Shown: positions 33,116 through 44,119 of the stretch, one piece after another
How the letters are laid out: each line of letters starts with the position of its first letter
Position numbering within the stretch: the stretch's first letter is position 1
NCBI GenBank assembly: GCA_022478985.1
Contig: JAKSZP010013609.1
Span: 1-64,000 of the forward strand
Direction of reading: 5' to 3'
DNA length: 64,000 nt
DNA from: Massospora cicadina
Lineage: Eukaryota > Entomophthoromycota > Entomophthoromycetes > Entomophthorales > Entomophthoraceae
Program-made: the position numbers and the translations under genes
Notes under the pieces: generated by a model
What the model saw: the letters and a program-made list of their open reading frames with translations, nothing else
Database searches by the model: none
What the model was told of the DNA's origin: nothing

Positions 33116-33860
33116 GTGTCAATAGGGATGTTAAATATCGTGGGATCCAGGGCTCATACATCCCAAGCCAAAAAGCTGGCATTCCTGCAAAAACCTCTTG
33201 TAGATATCTTGGCCATCCAAGAAACCCACTGCCTACAAGGGGAAGAAGAATCCTTGTCAACCAGGTTCGCACCATCACAATCAGTATGGACGTCTCACTG
33301 TGGGGTGATAGTCCAAAACAACAAAAAATTTCTAATTACAAATTCATCATCACACTTGCACGGTCGAGTCCTGGTTGTAACAATCACATGCCAAGATGAA
33401 ATAATTTCGTTAGCATGTATCTATGCACCGTGCACTGCAACTGAGAGAAGAAAAAATTTGAAAAAATTTCTACCCTCACCCTCCCACCAGATATCATCAT
33501 GTTAAGCGATTTCAACTGCTAGGATAACCCCAATACAGATTGATGGCCTAATCCCAGGGGATACCCACCTGGACACATTGAATATTGCACAACGAAGGCA
33601 TCTCTTGGCTTACAGGATGCTCTTCCCCCCAAATCACCAATCCTTCTCCATATGACAAGACCCAACATACGTGAAGGACTGCTCATATTGATGAGTCATA
33701 TTGACCACATCCTCATCCCAAAATCCCACCACTCAAGAATCTCCAAATTTACAACAAAAAAGATCAATTTTTCTGATCACCGATTAGTTATGGTGCAGTT
33801 AGTGCCAACCTAATCCCACACACAGGTGTCGCCTTGGAGAAAGCTTCACCCAGAAAATAT
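33116..33860 (+). pseudogene. LINE copy C ORF2, endonuclease
   Basis: An open stretch of 129 codons (33116-33505) holds LNIVGSRAHTSQ, ILAIQETHC and ISLACIYAPC. Then, in a shifted frame, come LSDFNC followed by a TAG, the shared TGA after NPNTD, LMSHIDHILIP (33690) and NFSDHRLVM-type residues near 33770 (SDH kept). It would nick the A/T-rich target. All five LINE duplications in the window begin with A-rich words, consistent with such an enzyme. Confidence 0.83.
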
Positions 33861-35325
33861 AAGATTGCCTGTGATATCTGACTGGGTTGAAAACAAGGCT
33901 ACAAACCCAGAATTCACAGCCCCATTCACTTCGGATCCCATCAGAACATGGGAAAATTTCAAAAAGATTTAATCAACAAAACCTGACATATTGCATCACG
34001 CAAGTACACCGCGGACACAGCCACAATCAATCGTACTTTGGCAGAACTAGACCACCTGGAAATAAATACTCCAAGATCTGGCTATAGCCCTAATTGGGGA
34101 CACAAGTGGGCAGAAATTTCAGCCTGACTTAACAATCTCATCTTTGAACACCAACACAGAATCAAAGCATCAAACAAAGGTAAGTTCATATAGGAAGGCA
34201 AAACCTGTTTGACATACTTTTTCTGCCAATTCCACTCCCACAGAAACCAGCCCACGTGCACACAGGTCCACAAGACTAACGGCAACGTGGCAACTGACCC
34301 TGAGGGGTCAAGGCGGAATTACACCTCTATTACACCGAATTATATCGCAATATGCCAACAGATCCACAAAAAATTAAAGAGTTTATTCAAACTGCCAAGC
34401 CACAAAGTACACCACCAAATTACAATATACTATACTTTATCACACGGGAGGAGCTTTGGGAAACAATTCGCGGTGCACCACGTAGGAAATGTTCAGGGCC
34501 TGATGGGATACCCTACGAATTTTACAAGAAAATATTTTCAACAAATCGCCCCCCTCCTATTGGCGTCAATGAAACAGAGTTTGTTGGAAACACGCCTATT
34601 ACCAGGAGGCCATAAATCCTACGTTATAACCTTGTATAAATAGGGTGACAAGTTGGACCTGGCCAACTGGCGCCCAATTGCACTCTTTAACACTGACACA
34701 AAAATTTTAACAAAAATTCTAGCAGCTAGATTAGGCGCAATTGCATCTGACGTCCTATCACCCAACCAGTTTGGGTTTATACCAGGGCGTTCAATCTGGA
34801 ACAACATACACCCTGTTGCAAACATTTGACAATCCAAAGCAACTGGTGCCCTGGTCTTCTTGGATCAGGAAAAGGCGTATGACCATGTTAGCTGGCCATA
34901 CCTAAAAGAATGTCTACATGCCTTCAAACTCCCACCAAGATTCATAAAATGGGCGATGCTCCTAACAGAATCTGCAACCATGACTGTATGCGGCCCTGGA
35001 TTCCTAACAAAAAATATCAAACCACACAGAGGGCTCAAACAAGGGGATCTTCTCAGCCCACTGCTATAAAATTTCAGCTTTGACCCGCTCCTCCGAGTAA
35101 CTGACTCACGTCTCATGGGGATAACCGCACAAGGACAACCAACGGTCAAGATACTGGCCTTTGCAGATGACTGCGTAGCAGGTATAGCAAACAATGAAGA
35201 TGCCCGACAGCTGGAACACACTCTAGAGGAATACTCCAAGGTGAGCAATGCATCGCTCAACAAAAGGAAGACAGAAATCATCCTCTTAGGCAAATACACA
35301 AACAATTGGGCCACAACATCAGAAC
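33861..35325 (+). pseudogene. LINE copy C ORF2, linker and reverse transcriptase
   Basis: The linker 33887-34300 leads to RKCSGPDGIPYEFYKK (34475), a TAG where copy B has Lys in YKKGDKL (34640), LANWRPIALFNTD (34660), QFGFIPGRSIWNNI (34765), LDQEKAYDHVSW (34862, catalytic Asp), GLKQGDLLSPLL followed by a private TAA (35067), and LAFADDCVAG (35155, both Asp kept). Four stops or shifts remain, fewer than in A or B. Confidence 0.87.
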
Positions 35326-36668
35326 CTCACACCAACACTCGAAGAAAAATCCCAATTATTTTACCCTTTGCAACACCTCCCACCACCACTCCTGTCCGAC
35401 ACCTTGGAATCTGGCTAGAATTAGGGGGATATGCTAATGAGACAATGGAAAGTAACCTGTTACAAAGGGTATCCAAACGCGTCGCCTCCCTCAAGGGAAG
35501 AACCCCAGGACTAACAGGACGAGTTACAGTTGCTAACTCGCTCATCCTCCCAATACTGTGGTACCAGGCCCATGCAATAGCCTTCTCACCTACCTTTATA
35601 ACCTCAATTCGCGCGCTTATCCAGGGCTGGCTGTGGCCTGGCTCTCACCCTCCTATACGGATGGAAACACTATTTGGCCCACGCTCAAGCGGAGGCATGG
35701 GACTAATAGATTTTGAGAGCCATGCCAATCACATCCTAGGTACCTGGATAAAGGAAATCCTTGCTCCAGACCTCCCGCAACAACATTGGTCCAGAGCAGC
35801 AAGGACTAACTTTGCACAGGCGCTCAAATTAACCAACCCACATAGTCCACCCAGACTACTTTCATACCTTGCCAAGCACCCTACTGCAACGGGTCTGCAT
35901 GGAACCTCCCCTCATTTCAAACATATCCTCCAAACTATCCGCTGTATGGGATGGACCATAGAGAACATGGGTACTATACAGGGAAGGGGACGACCCAGCC
36001 CCCAATTCAAATTAAGAAACCCAGAAAACCACCCCCAGAGGGATATGCTCGCAACAACCCCAAGCATAGCTAGGATAGAATACCTAGATATGCTGGACAT
36101 TCCCTATGATTTAACCACACAGAAAGCAATGTGGAAAATGACACACCACCCACTCCTACAACCAAGGATAAGAGCAAACGCCTGGCGCTGTTTGAGAAGG
36201 ACCTATAGGATGGCGGACCGCTCCAACTCCCTCCACAAAACATGTGCAGTATGTGGAGGGGAGGGATCCCTACATCACCGCCTAAAAACATGCCACCCAA
36301 CCAAAGCTATATGGCAGGAAGTCGCACGCCTGCTCAATATTTAAAACAAACAGGAATTCTCAATATCAAAGAGTATCTTCGCGATCGAGTCACCATTCCC
36401 ATCTACCCTCCGCTCCCTAATAATACCCATTGCAATGTGGACAATACACACAATTTCATTAGATGCGTTCAAGGGCACGGTCCCAACCATTCATGGGATT
36501 ATTAACAGAGTCCATGTCCAAATACTAGAGCACTTCCAATCCTGGCTCTATGGATATATGAGACCAAGACAAAAAGCGCTCATAGAATCATGGTTCCCAC
36601 TCTGGTTCCTCCACACAGACCCTTTCCTTCACACCTGCTCCATAGCAGGGAAAACCCCCGCGGAGTAG
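35326..36668 (+). pseudogene. LINE copy C ORF2, C-terminal zinc-finger region
   Basis: Continuous with the reverse transcriptase frame from 35115 to 36344. It includes HLGIWLELGGYANETMESNL, WPGSHPPIRMETLFGPRSSG, GTWIKEILAPDLPQ and the finger CAVCGGEGSLHHRLKTCHP at 36244-36300 with its Cys/His ligands. A frame change near 36345 precedes the tail YGYMRPRQKALIESWFP (36545-36600) that ends near 36668. No RNase H motif is present. Confidence 0.82.
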
Positions 36669-36781
36669 TGCACCAACCCCCCTCATACCTGGCAGTCTCG
36701 CTGGCAACAGGGGTAACTTGAGTAACCTGGGGTGCCCAATTTTTATATTTCTTAGTTATTCTCTTAGTTTCACATATATTC

Positions 36782-36810
36782 GGTAATGTCTGTCCCCCGG
36801 TCAGTTTACC
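36782..36810 (+). other. 3'-terminal 29-nt hairpin, LINE copy C
   Basis: Outer stem GGTAA/TTACC, inner stem CTG/CAG. Tail CTCGGTTAAATAGA, then the target duplication. Confidence 0.7.
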
Positions 36811-36823
36811 TCGGTTAAATAGA

Positions 36824-36840
36824 AACTATAATATCAACCA
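36824..36840. repeat. Target-site duplication of LINE copy C (right copy)
   Basis: AACTATAATATCAACCA; see 31577-31593. Confidence 0.85.
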
Positions 36841-37778
36841 CTTACCTGAAACCATTGAGCCCATCTTAAAACAAAAATCACCAGCCCATCCATAACAAAT
36901 TAACTTATTGAATCAACTAATCACTATAGCTTGGTAAAACCATCAAGATTATTAATCAACCCAAAATCACCAACCGTGTGGTAAAACCATTTAAACTTAT
37001 CAAATCATCCAAATATCAAACTGCTCAGCCATAACAATATACCAATTTTCAATAAAAACATGTAAAATTTTCAATTCTTACATGTTAAACTTTTATACTA
37101 TTATAAAATTAAAAATCTGGCTTTAAGGTGCACACGGACCTCCTCCCGTCCCCCTATATCAAATTTTCAAAGCTCTACATGCTGTAGTTTTGGCTAGGCA
37201 TTGCGCACATTCACACACACACACACACATACATACACACTTGCTTTTATTCAATATTATAGAGTCTGGAACGTCTAATCATCAGATTTGCCCAAAAAGT
37301 AACAATTAGTTCATGGAACAATACATAAATTTAATTGCAAGGGGGTAATTGTACCAAAAGTTCTTCAAACTAAAATTTTTGCTGTCTCAATGATGGAACA
37401 AGTGATAAATAAAGTCATAAAGATAGTTTATTTTTTTTAGTTTCATCAAAAACAAAAGAATTAAATATATTCCTAAATTTTTGCTTTTCTCAAAAAATTA
37501 GATCTAAAAAAAAAATCACCAGATCACACATAATCTAGTTTCTAATAGACTTTGCTCTATATAAAACTTTTTATATTTTTAGATACTTGTTGATATAAGC
37601 AATCCTCAAGAACTTATGTTAGAATTACTTAGTTTTAGGGGTTTAAGTTAGTAAGGTAAAATTCCTTATGCTATATAAATGAAGATCTCATAGAGCTACT
37701 CTTGAAACACTTAATATCTAATTTATTAGACAATGCATAAAAAAAACTAAACTTACATTTAAGCTATTTAGCCAAAGT
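36841..37778. other. AT-rich stretch with CA microsatellite, no gene
   Basis: Nothing coding is seen. 37131-37240 is a GC-richer patch (GGTGCACACGGACCTCCTCC) ending in a (CA)n run at about 37211-37240. Confidence 0.5.
37211..37240. repeat. CA dinucleotide repeat
   Basis: An uneven (CA)n tract with two CATA interruptions. Confidence 0.8.
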
Positions 37779-37797
37779 AATGTTATATTGATTAAAT
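37779..37797. repeat. Target-site duplication of copy E (left copy)
   Basis: AATGTTATATTGATTAAAT; the right copy at 47623-47641 has A instead of G at one site. Confidence 0.88.
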
Positions 37798-37886
37798 CTA
37801 TCTCCTCTAAGTATCACTTTTTGGGCAAATTTAAAAATTAAAGCAGAACTAAACAACTTCAAAAAACCGAACTCAGCAAAACCCCA

Positions 37887-39517
37887 ATGTCCTCATCCCT
37901 ACCGCCCACTGCTCCAAAGTGGGCATCAGTGAAACCCTCCTAGATTCTTCTACCCAGTTAGAAAATGCTTTTAAACTAGATCAACTAGCCCCCCAACGCC
38001 TCAGGTTAATACATTCTCCCCAAGGATCTTGCCCTCCACTTTGCACGTCCCCAAGTAGTACCTCATAGACCCATTATGCTCCCCTGAAGCAAGATGCAAT
38101 CCAGCCTCCAGGTTAGATATGGTAAATTATTTCCCTACAACAACAAAAAATTTTAGAATTAGCCCAGGCGCTTATTTAGCATGCAGGCTTTATCAACTTT
38201 CGCCCTTACAAGGGGTACTTTGACCTCAGCTTCACCTGTGAAGCCAATGCTGCAATTGCAGTCAATGTTCCCCTGGGTTTCCAGGTAACCCTCATCCCAA
38301 CCACTCACACCTGGTTCCTGATGACACCACTCTTGTGGTTCAATTCACAGGCCTCCCCATCCACCTCCCCCCTGATACCTTTTATAATGAACTAATACCT
38401 GGATTGTCTGCATATGACAACAACCCTATTCTACAATTTGTGGTTCCCAATAAAGCCAACTCGTAGGCCCTCATGCCTTTACAACTACATGCCCAATCTC
38501 AACTAAAATCACCATTTAAATTCCCCCTTTCACCATTGTTCCCTCTTCCCCTGACCACCCTTTCTGGGACAGAGTAGATAAAGGGCGCACCATCTGCCAC
38601 ATTTGTTTTGACCTGGGCAACTCAAAGCAGTGCTGCCCATCCATAGCCCAAGCTAGGGCCCATACGCCTGACTCCTCCCATGATGCTCTTATTGCCAATC
38701 TCAAGAGTTTCTTTGAATGGGGCACAATCCTTCCTTCCCCTCCCTAAAGTGGCAGCATCAACTATCACTGATTCAGCCAATAAGGAACATACATGTCAGA
38801 CTTCTACTCCCAATTTAATTAATAAGTAGCCAACATGGAGCTCAGTAAATTCAAAATAACCTACCCAGACACCCAACCCAGTCTACCCATATGCTGATCA
38901 ACCTATTGTTTTAAACCAAAATCCCTGGGATTACTTGAAATAAGTTGATGATTTGGGAAATTTCATACCTGACTCAGTCAAGGCCCCAGACCTCAAAATG
39001 TACCTAAACGCAGAATATGCAGCTCAATTTCCAACTCAGCACTATGCTCTACTCCCCAGTGACAATGAGTTCTGAAGTGACCAACCACTCACTAAAGAGG
39101 CTGTTGCCTCCCCTGATTGTCACCCCCACCAAAAGGATGTGGCAAAATGTTTGTCTTGACCAATGAGCTACCCGTTTCTGTCCTTCCCCCATGCAACAAG
39201 TGCATAAAAAATCTATAATTTTAAGTTGCCAACAAAGCAATAATAAAAGTTTCATTAGTCACAAAATTAGTCCCCAAAAACCTGAATTACCAGCAACAAC
39301 ATCGCCACCTTCACCACCCTTCCCAAAGTTCACCTATAGGCTGATAAAGCCCTCCACAAATATATCACCGCCCTCCCCATAGCAAAAATTGGGCTTCAAG
39401 ACCCACTCTGCTACCTTTATCCCCATTTTGAGGTTGCGCCCACGCCCATGCTCTCAGCTCTTTGTTGTACACTGTCTGACACAGAGGAGGATGATGAGCC
39501 TCCCAATCCCCACTCAC
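37887..39517 (+). pseudogene. ORF1 of the ORF1-only LINE, copy E
   Basis: The ATG at 37887 opens MSSSLPPTAPKWAS, matching MSSDSPLAAPVWGS in D. Further blocks in changing frames: YKGYFDLSFTCEANAAIA (38205), TTLVVQFTGLPIHLPPDT (38325), a knuckle ICHICFDLGNSKQCCP near 38595 (CCHC spacing with His changed to Asn, last Cys kept), NPWDYLK (38920), MYLNAEYAAQFP (39000) and SPDCHPHQKDVAKC (39110). D and E lost different knuckle ligands, so their common ancestor probably had all four. The frame continues beyond the G2 insertion. Confidence 0.7.
39513..39517. repeat. 5-bp target duplication of G2 (left copy)
   Basis: CTCAC, repeated at 47423-47427. Confidence 0.88.
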
Positions 39518-40673
39518 TGTAAGTCCTGGGGAACATCCTCTGGGTGTTGATCGGGCCATTTTCCCATTCTTGAGCAAGAAGGCACCAAAGAGGATGGCTG
39601 TACCCCTCGTTACTCAGGGCAATCTCGCTCACATGGTGGAGGAGCGCTGGGTAACAGCTCTTCCACTTTGGATCCCACTCCCAGTACCCACACTCACCTC
39701 AGCAAAACTGTTATGGAGAATCAATGTAATCTGCACTGAGATCGCTAAAATGAAATTGATTGGAACTAATTTGAGTGGCAATCAGCCCGATGTGCAGATT
39801 TCTAATGGCTGGAAAGGTATGGAGACTGATTTATCAGTCAGAATGCCTGACGGTTCTGATTCAGTTAAAATGATGATCATGAAAATAGCCCCCCTCCTAA
39901 AATTGTTGGGAATCATCCCTGAAAGGCAGGTAACAGCATTGGACACCATTGATAAGGGTTCAAATCTCCCCACTGGCAAATTGGGCATTACGCCGGATGC
40001 AACGCCACTGACCAAACAAATGGCCCAGTGACTGAGCATGGGCGGGTTGGATGTCCTGAACCGGTTCCCAAACAAATGGGCCCACCACTATGTGGGGTGG
40101 CCTTGGGGGATTCTTGCTGCTTGTCATGCTAAACTCCATCACGCCAACCTTCAGAAATGCAATTGAACCTCAGTTTGGACGTTCAAGGTTGAACCAACAG
40201 TGACTTGGCCTGTTGCTGAATTCTTCAATGTCATTTCCCAGATAAATTATCTGTTCCCCATTCCTGAACAATTTGACGGTTAGGTTGAACTTGAGGGACC
40301 CTACCTGACTTGTTTCCTCTCTAATTGACTACTATTTAATCAGTAGCTTTGCACTGGGAAAATTGTTGGTCAATTTTTCTATCTTAAATTTTCCATTAAA
40401 AACCTTCCCCAAAATTTAGTTTTTTTGTTGAAAATTAAACCACTTTTTATGCTGACACTCTCACAATCCTTGAGGTTAACAGCTGTGTTCGTCTGGTATT
40501 TTATTTTATGCCTGTACAAAATTCTGGCTCACCGGCAGATATTGGTGAAACTCTCTTCTAGTTCATATTCATTGTACCAGCAGCAGTGCCTTGGGCATTC
40601 TGGTTTGCCATTCAGGTGCTCTGGCACCTTGGCTGGCAAGCCAGTCTAATTCTTACTTGCTGTTCGCCTGACT
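39518..40673 (+). repeat. 5' LTR of G2, with an internal open frame
   Basis: Starts TGTAAGTCCTGGGGAACATC and ends GCCTGACT, the final CA having become CT. A frame is open from the LTR start to a TGA near 40031, giving at least 165 codons (for example KRMAVPLVTQGNLAHMVEE). The last 90 bp hold the GCTCTGGCACCTTGG site into which TRIM1 inserted in the other LTR. Bases 39747-39877 are identical to 44655-44785. Confidence 0.88.
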
Positions 40674-40938
40674 TAATTGACCAACCATTATTTTTAGCCA
40701 TCTCCGCCTTTCTCAATATATTGGCGCAGCAATGGTCCCTCCTTATCAACTGAAACAGGTTGTGAAGAAGCTTAACTCTCTGTCCACAATAGTCCAGTTC
40801 CATTAAAAACTTCAAACCCATACCCCATAGTTGCCGCGGCTATTCTGCCCATGTCAGCAGAATCTGACATCCTGACTTACAACAAGTTTATCCCCCCCAC
40901 AAAAGCCTAGTGGTTTCCCTAACCCCACTACCATCTTT
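40674..40938 (+). other. G2 leader with gag deletion
   Basis: 265 bp with stops in all frames where a full element would carry about 1 kb or more of gag. No zinc knuckle is seen, and I cannot assign a tRNA primer site. Confidence 0.55.
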
Positions 40939-41460
40939 TTGGTATCACTGAATTCATCCACAACCACTAATAAAGAGAACTCCGCTTATTTCTTAGTACT
41001 CATGAAGATTAGTGTTGGGTCCCATCACGTCTCTTTTGAGGCCCTGGTGGACACTGGAGCTGCGGGAAATTTTATGAGCATAGAACCGGCCCACCAACTG
41101 GAACTTGCCCTGGATGCAGGTCCTTCAGTGATGATGGCGTCGTCAGCCTCCCAAACCTTAAACCTGATATGATAACTAGTCACCTTTTTAATACACCTTT
41201 AAAGCTTCTGCGACCGCTTTTCTGCTATGCCAAACTTGGTGTTTCCAGTGATTTTAGTAGTGGGATGGTGGCGTCGGCAACATGTCAAGATCCACCTGGA
41301 GTCTAACATGCTGTCATTCGCTAATGATCAACTGGATGGTGAATTCCCCATAACTGACACTCTTAAGAAAGCTCAAGGTCGCAGTTCTATCATGTCTTCA
41401 TCTCCCCTAAAGGTGTACCATCTGATTTTCCAGAAAGTTTAATGCACTATCAAAGCATTT
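40939..41460 (+). pseudogene. G2 aspartic protease
   Basis: EALVDTGAAGNFMS near 41040-41085 is a retropepsin active-site loop with the catalytic Asp kept. It is followed by AHQLELALD, as usual in chromovirus pol. An open frame of 77 codons (40939-41172) ends in a stop, after which the flap and C-terminal region are hard to follow. It would release the pol enzymes. Confidence 0.8.
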
Positions 41461-42190
41461 TTGATTCTGAAAAAGTGGATCATTTGCCTCCCCACACTAG
41501 ATTCGACTGTGGTTTTTGTACAACGGTGGAGTTGGTGAATATCAACTGCCCGTTGTATACCCACACAGCAGAGGAGGAGTCTGCTCTCAACACCTGATTG
41601 GATTATATGTTGAAAAAAGGGTGGTTGTTCAAGGAGACCTAACCCGTTGCATCTCACATTGTCTTTACTAAAAAAGCTGATGGTTTTCTCCGCCCCTGTG
41701 TGGACTATGGACACTTAAATAAAATCACAGTTTTCGATCCCTACCCCATGCCTTTAAAACAGACAATAAGCCAAGCAATCACCAAATCAAAGGTGTATCT
41801 AAGCTGGTCTCATCAATGCATTCAACCAGATCTAAGTAATGAAAGGGCAAGAATGGTTAAAGCAATCTGGATGAAGCGTGGCATTTTCAAACTCCACATA
41901 ATGCCATTTGGGCTGAAGAATGCTCCCTCTATGTTCTAATGCATGATTGACAATGTACTGGGCGACCTCCAGTTTACCTGTGCAGTAGCATATATCGATG
42001 ACATTCTGGTTCACTCCCTGACTCCCAAGCAACACACTACTGACTTGGAAGCAGTTGTGGCCACCTTGCATAAGGCAGGCTTTTTCGTCAAGCCTTCCAA
42101 GTGCGAGTTCTATAAGGAGGAGGTTACCTTCCTCAGGAACCTTGTCCTTAAGAATGGTTATGCAATCCTCTCAATAAATTGGATGCTATC
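41461..42190 (+). pseudogene. G2 reverse transcriptase
   Basis: VFTKKADGFLRPCVDYGHLN and ITVFDPYPMP (41660-41750), FKLHIMPFGLKNAPSMF (41888-41938) and AYIDDILVHS (41989-42018, catalytic Asp-Asp kept) follow in order, with a TAA directly after the SMF segment. The palm block YLSWSHQCIQ replaces the usual F-SxLDL...Y--I stretch, so the first catalytic Asp is not visible there. The enzyme belongs to the Ty3/Gypsy type. Confidence 0.85.
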
Positions 42191-42810
42191 TGGGAATGGC
42201 CAACCCTGACTACCCAGAAACACTACAGAGTTTCTTGGGAACCATCATTTTCTTAAAAAAGTTCTCCCCAGCACTTTCCCAGCCTGGTGCCCCGCTCCAC
42301 TCCCTTACAGGGAAAAATGTACTGTTTCACTGGATGGCCAAATGCCAGCAGGCGTTCAAATCAATTAAAGAGGTGTTTGTGTCCCCTCCCATTTTGAAAC
42401 ATGCCGATTTCACCAAGCTGTATATTGTTGCATGCGTTGCCTCATTGGTAGCCATGGGGCGGTGTTGCTCCAGGAGCATGATGGTTTGGAACACCTGGTC
42501 ACCTATTTTTCCTGGAAGTTCACCTCTATGGAGCAGTCATGGGCCATTTATGACAAGGAGTTAGCAGCCATTGCATGGGTATCAACTCATTGGAGCTATC
42601 TGTTACAGGGTGCTCAACTTGAGTTAATGGTCCGCATGGACCACCAGGCTCTCTTGTACTTTTGAAAACCCAAGAAATTGGCACATCGGCAAGCCCAAAC
42701 CTATTGGGATTTGTGCAGTTTTAATTTCATTTATGAGTTTGTAAAAGGTGCACTCAATGTACTTCTTGATTTTCTCAGCCGCAGCCCCACCCACTGCTCC
42801 ATGGATCCGG
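42191..42810 (+). pseudogene. G2 RNase H
   Basis: FHWMAKCQQAFKSIKEVF (42325-42378), then KLYIVACVASLVAMG, where families have Asp at the start of the RNase H sheet. A frameshift near 42450 leads to YFSWKFTSMEQSWAIYDKEL and MDHQALLYF (42500-42665), followed by FVKGALNVLLDFLSR (42740-42780). It would degrade the RNA strand. At least one frameshift and one stop. Confidence 0.8.
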
Positions 42811-44119
42811 AGGAAGTGGATCTGGTTACCATGATTCCTGCCACCCAAATCTTGTCAATTGTCCCCCCTGTCATTTCTTCTGCTGCTTTGGCCCCTGACG
42901 CTCCGTTAGTTGCTCAGGTCTTAGCCAGTCAAATGGCCTGCCCTGAGGGCGTGGAGTTGGTTGAGCAGTTATCTCACCAGAAGCATAAACACTCCCTATA
43001 CTCATTGAAGGAGGGTCTTATTTATTTCTGGTCACACATTTGGGTTCCCCCTCCTTCCATTCTGAGGTATTCCGCGCACATCATGATCCCTCACGGTTGG
43101 TCATCCAGGTACTAAGAAATCCATTGATTTGATCAAACGGACCTACAATTTGGCAGGTTTGACAAAAGAAGTTCCAGCCTGGATTGCCAACTGCGTTACT
43201 TGTGCTCGGTCTAAGTTAGACCGCTCCAGTAGAAATGGTCTTTTATACCCCTTACAGCAGGCGGAGGGTCCATGGATGTCAGTGTCCGTGGACTTTAGTG
43301 TCAAACTCCCTTACTCTAACAAGTTCACAGTGGTGATGGTGGTGGTGGATCATTTCACAAAAATTTCCCTCTTTATTCCTTGCAATTCCGCAATTACATC
43401 AGAGGAGACTGCCCGCCTTTTTGTGCATCACATGTTCTCAATATTTGGTCTCCCACAGGAGATTATTAGCAACCGTGGGTCACAGTTCACAGCGTGGTTT
43501 TGGAGTGAACTCCCATCTATCTTAAAGATATCCCCCTGCCGTTCCACAGCATATCATCCCCAGTCTGATGGACAGACTGAGCAAGGCAACCAAGTCCTCA
43601 AACAGTGCCTGCGTTGCTATGCTGTGGCCACACAGGACACCTGGTCCAACAATCTCCCTCTCTCAGTTCACCTATAACAATGGAACGCATGCATCTATGG
43701 GGTTTTCACCCTACAAAGTGACGTTGGGTTACAATCTTTCATTTTCAGTCAGACCTTGCAAGCAGCCTGAGGTCCAAGCTGCCATGGATCACACTGAACA
43801 TATTAGGTCTACTCAATCCTTGGTGTGGGAACACCTCACCAAAGCTATTGATGACTACAAGTGGACTGTGGATCATAAGCGGCTCCCAGGTCGTAATATA
43901 ACAGTGAGTTCCTATGTTATGCTCAATGCCCGCCATTTATGTATTCAAATGCCTTCCCATAAATTCGCAAGCAAGCGTTCTGGCCCCCACTTGGTGTTAG
44001 AGGTCTTGGGTAATACTGCGTTCCGGTTGAAGCTTCCAGCTCACTGGAAACAGCATCCCATCTTCCATGTTTCCCAGCTGTCACCTTTCAAGGGTACAGT
44101 CCCCCAGAACCTGAACTGA
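42811..44119 (+). pseudogene. G2 integrase with GPY/F module
   Basis: The HHCC region lies near 43080-43205 (ending WIANCVTCARSK). The core has WMSVSVDFSVKLP (first catalytic Asp kept), EIISNRGSQFTAWF (43460-43500, second catalytic Asp changed to Asn) and YHPQSDGQTEQGNQVL (43550, Glu kept). A one-base shift near 43665 precedes FTYNNGTHASMGFSPYKV. Then FASKRSGPHLVLEVLGNTAF and HPIFHVSQLSPF form the GPY/F module. The Asn change alone should abolish integration. Confidence 0.88.

Larger units (their letters stand above)
31594..36823 (+). mobile_element. LINE copy C, full length, best preserved (5230 bp)
   Basis: Same order as copy A: ORF1, TGA hairpin, endonuclease, reverse transcriptase with FADD, zinc finger, tail and 3' hairpin, flanked by a 17-bp duplication. 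It contains the longest open frame of the window (409 codons, 35115-36344). It is nearly identical to copy A over long stretches yet has a different insertion site. It shares with A a TAG codon just before the NWRPIAL block, so both may derive from an already damaged source copy. Confidence 0.92.

Noticed and set aside
33116..36344. TGA read as tryptophan (alternative genetic code)
   Set aside because: Tryptophan at conserved sites is encoded by TGG (DFNCW, NWRP, SW), and TAA and TAG interrupt the frames as well; decay explains the stops.
41439..41714. 91-codon minus-strand frame in G2
   Set aside because: Antisense shadow of the pol region between protease and reverse transcriptase.
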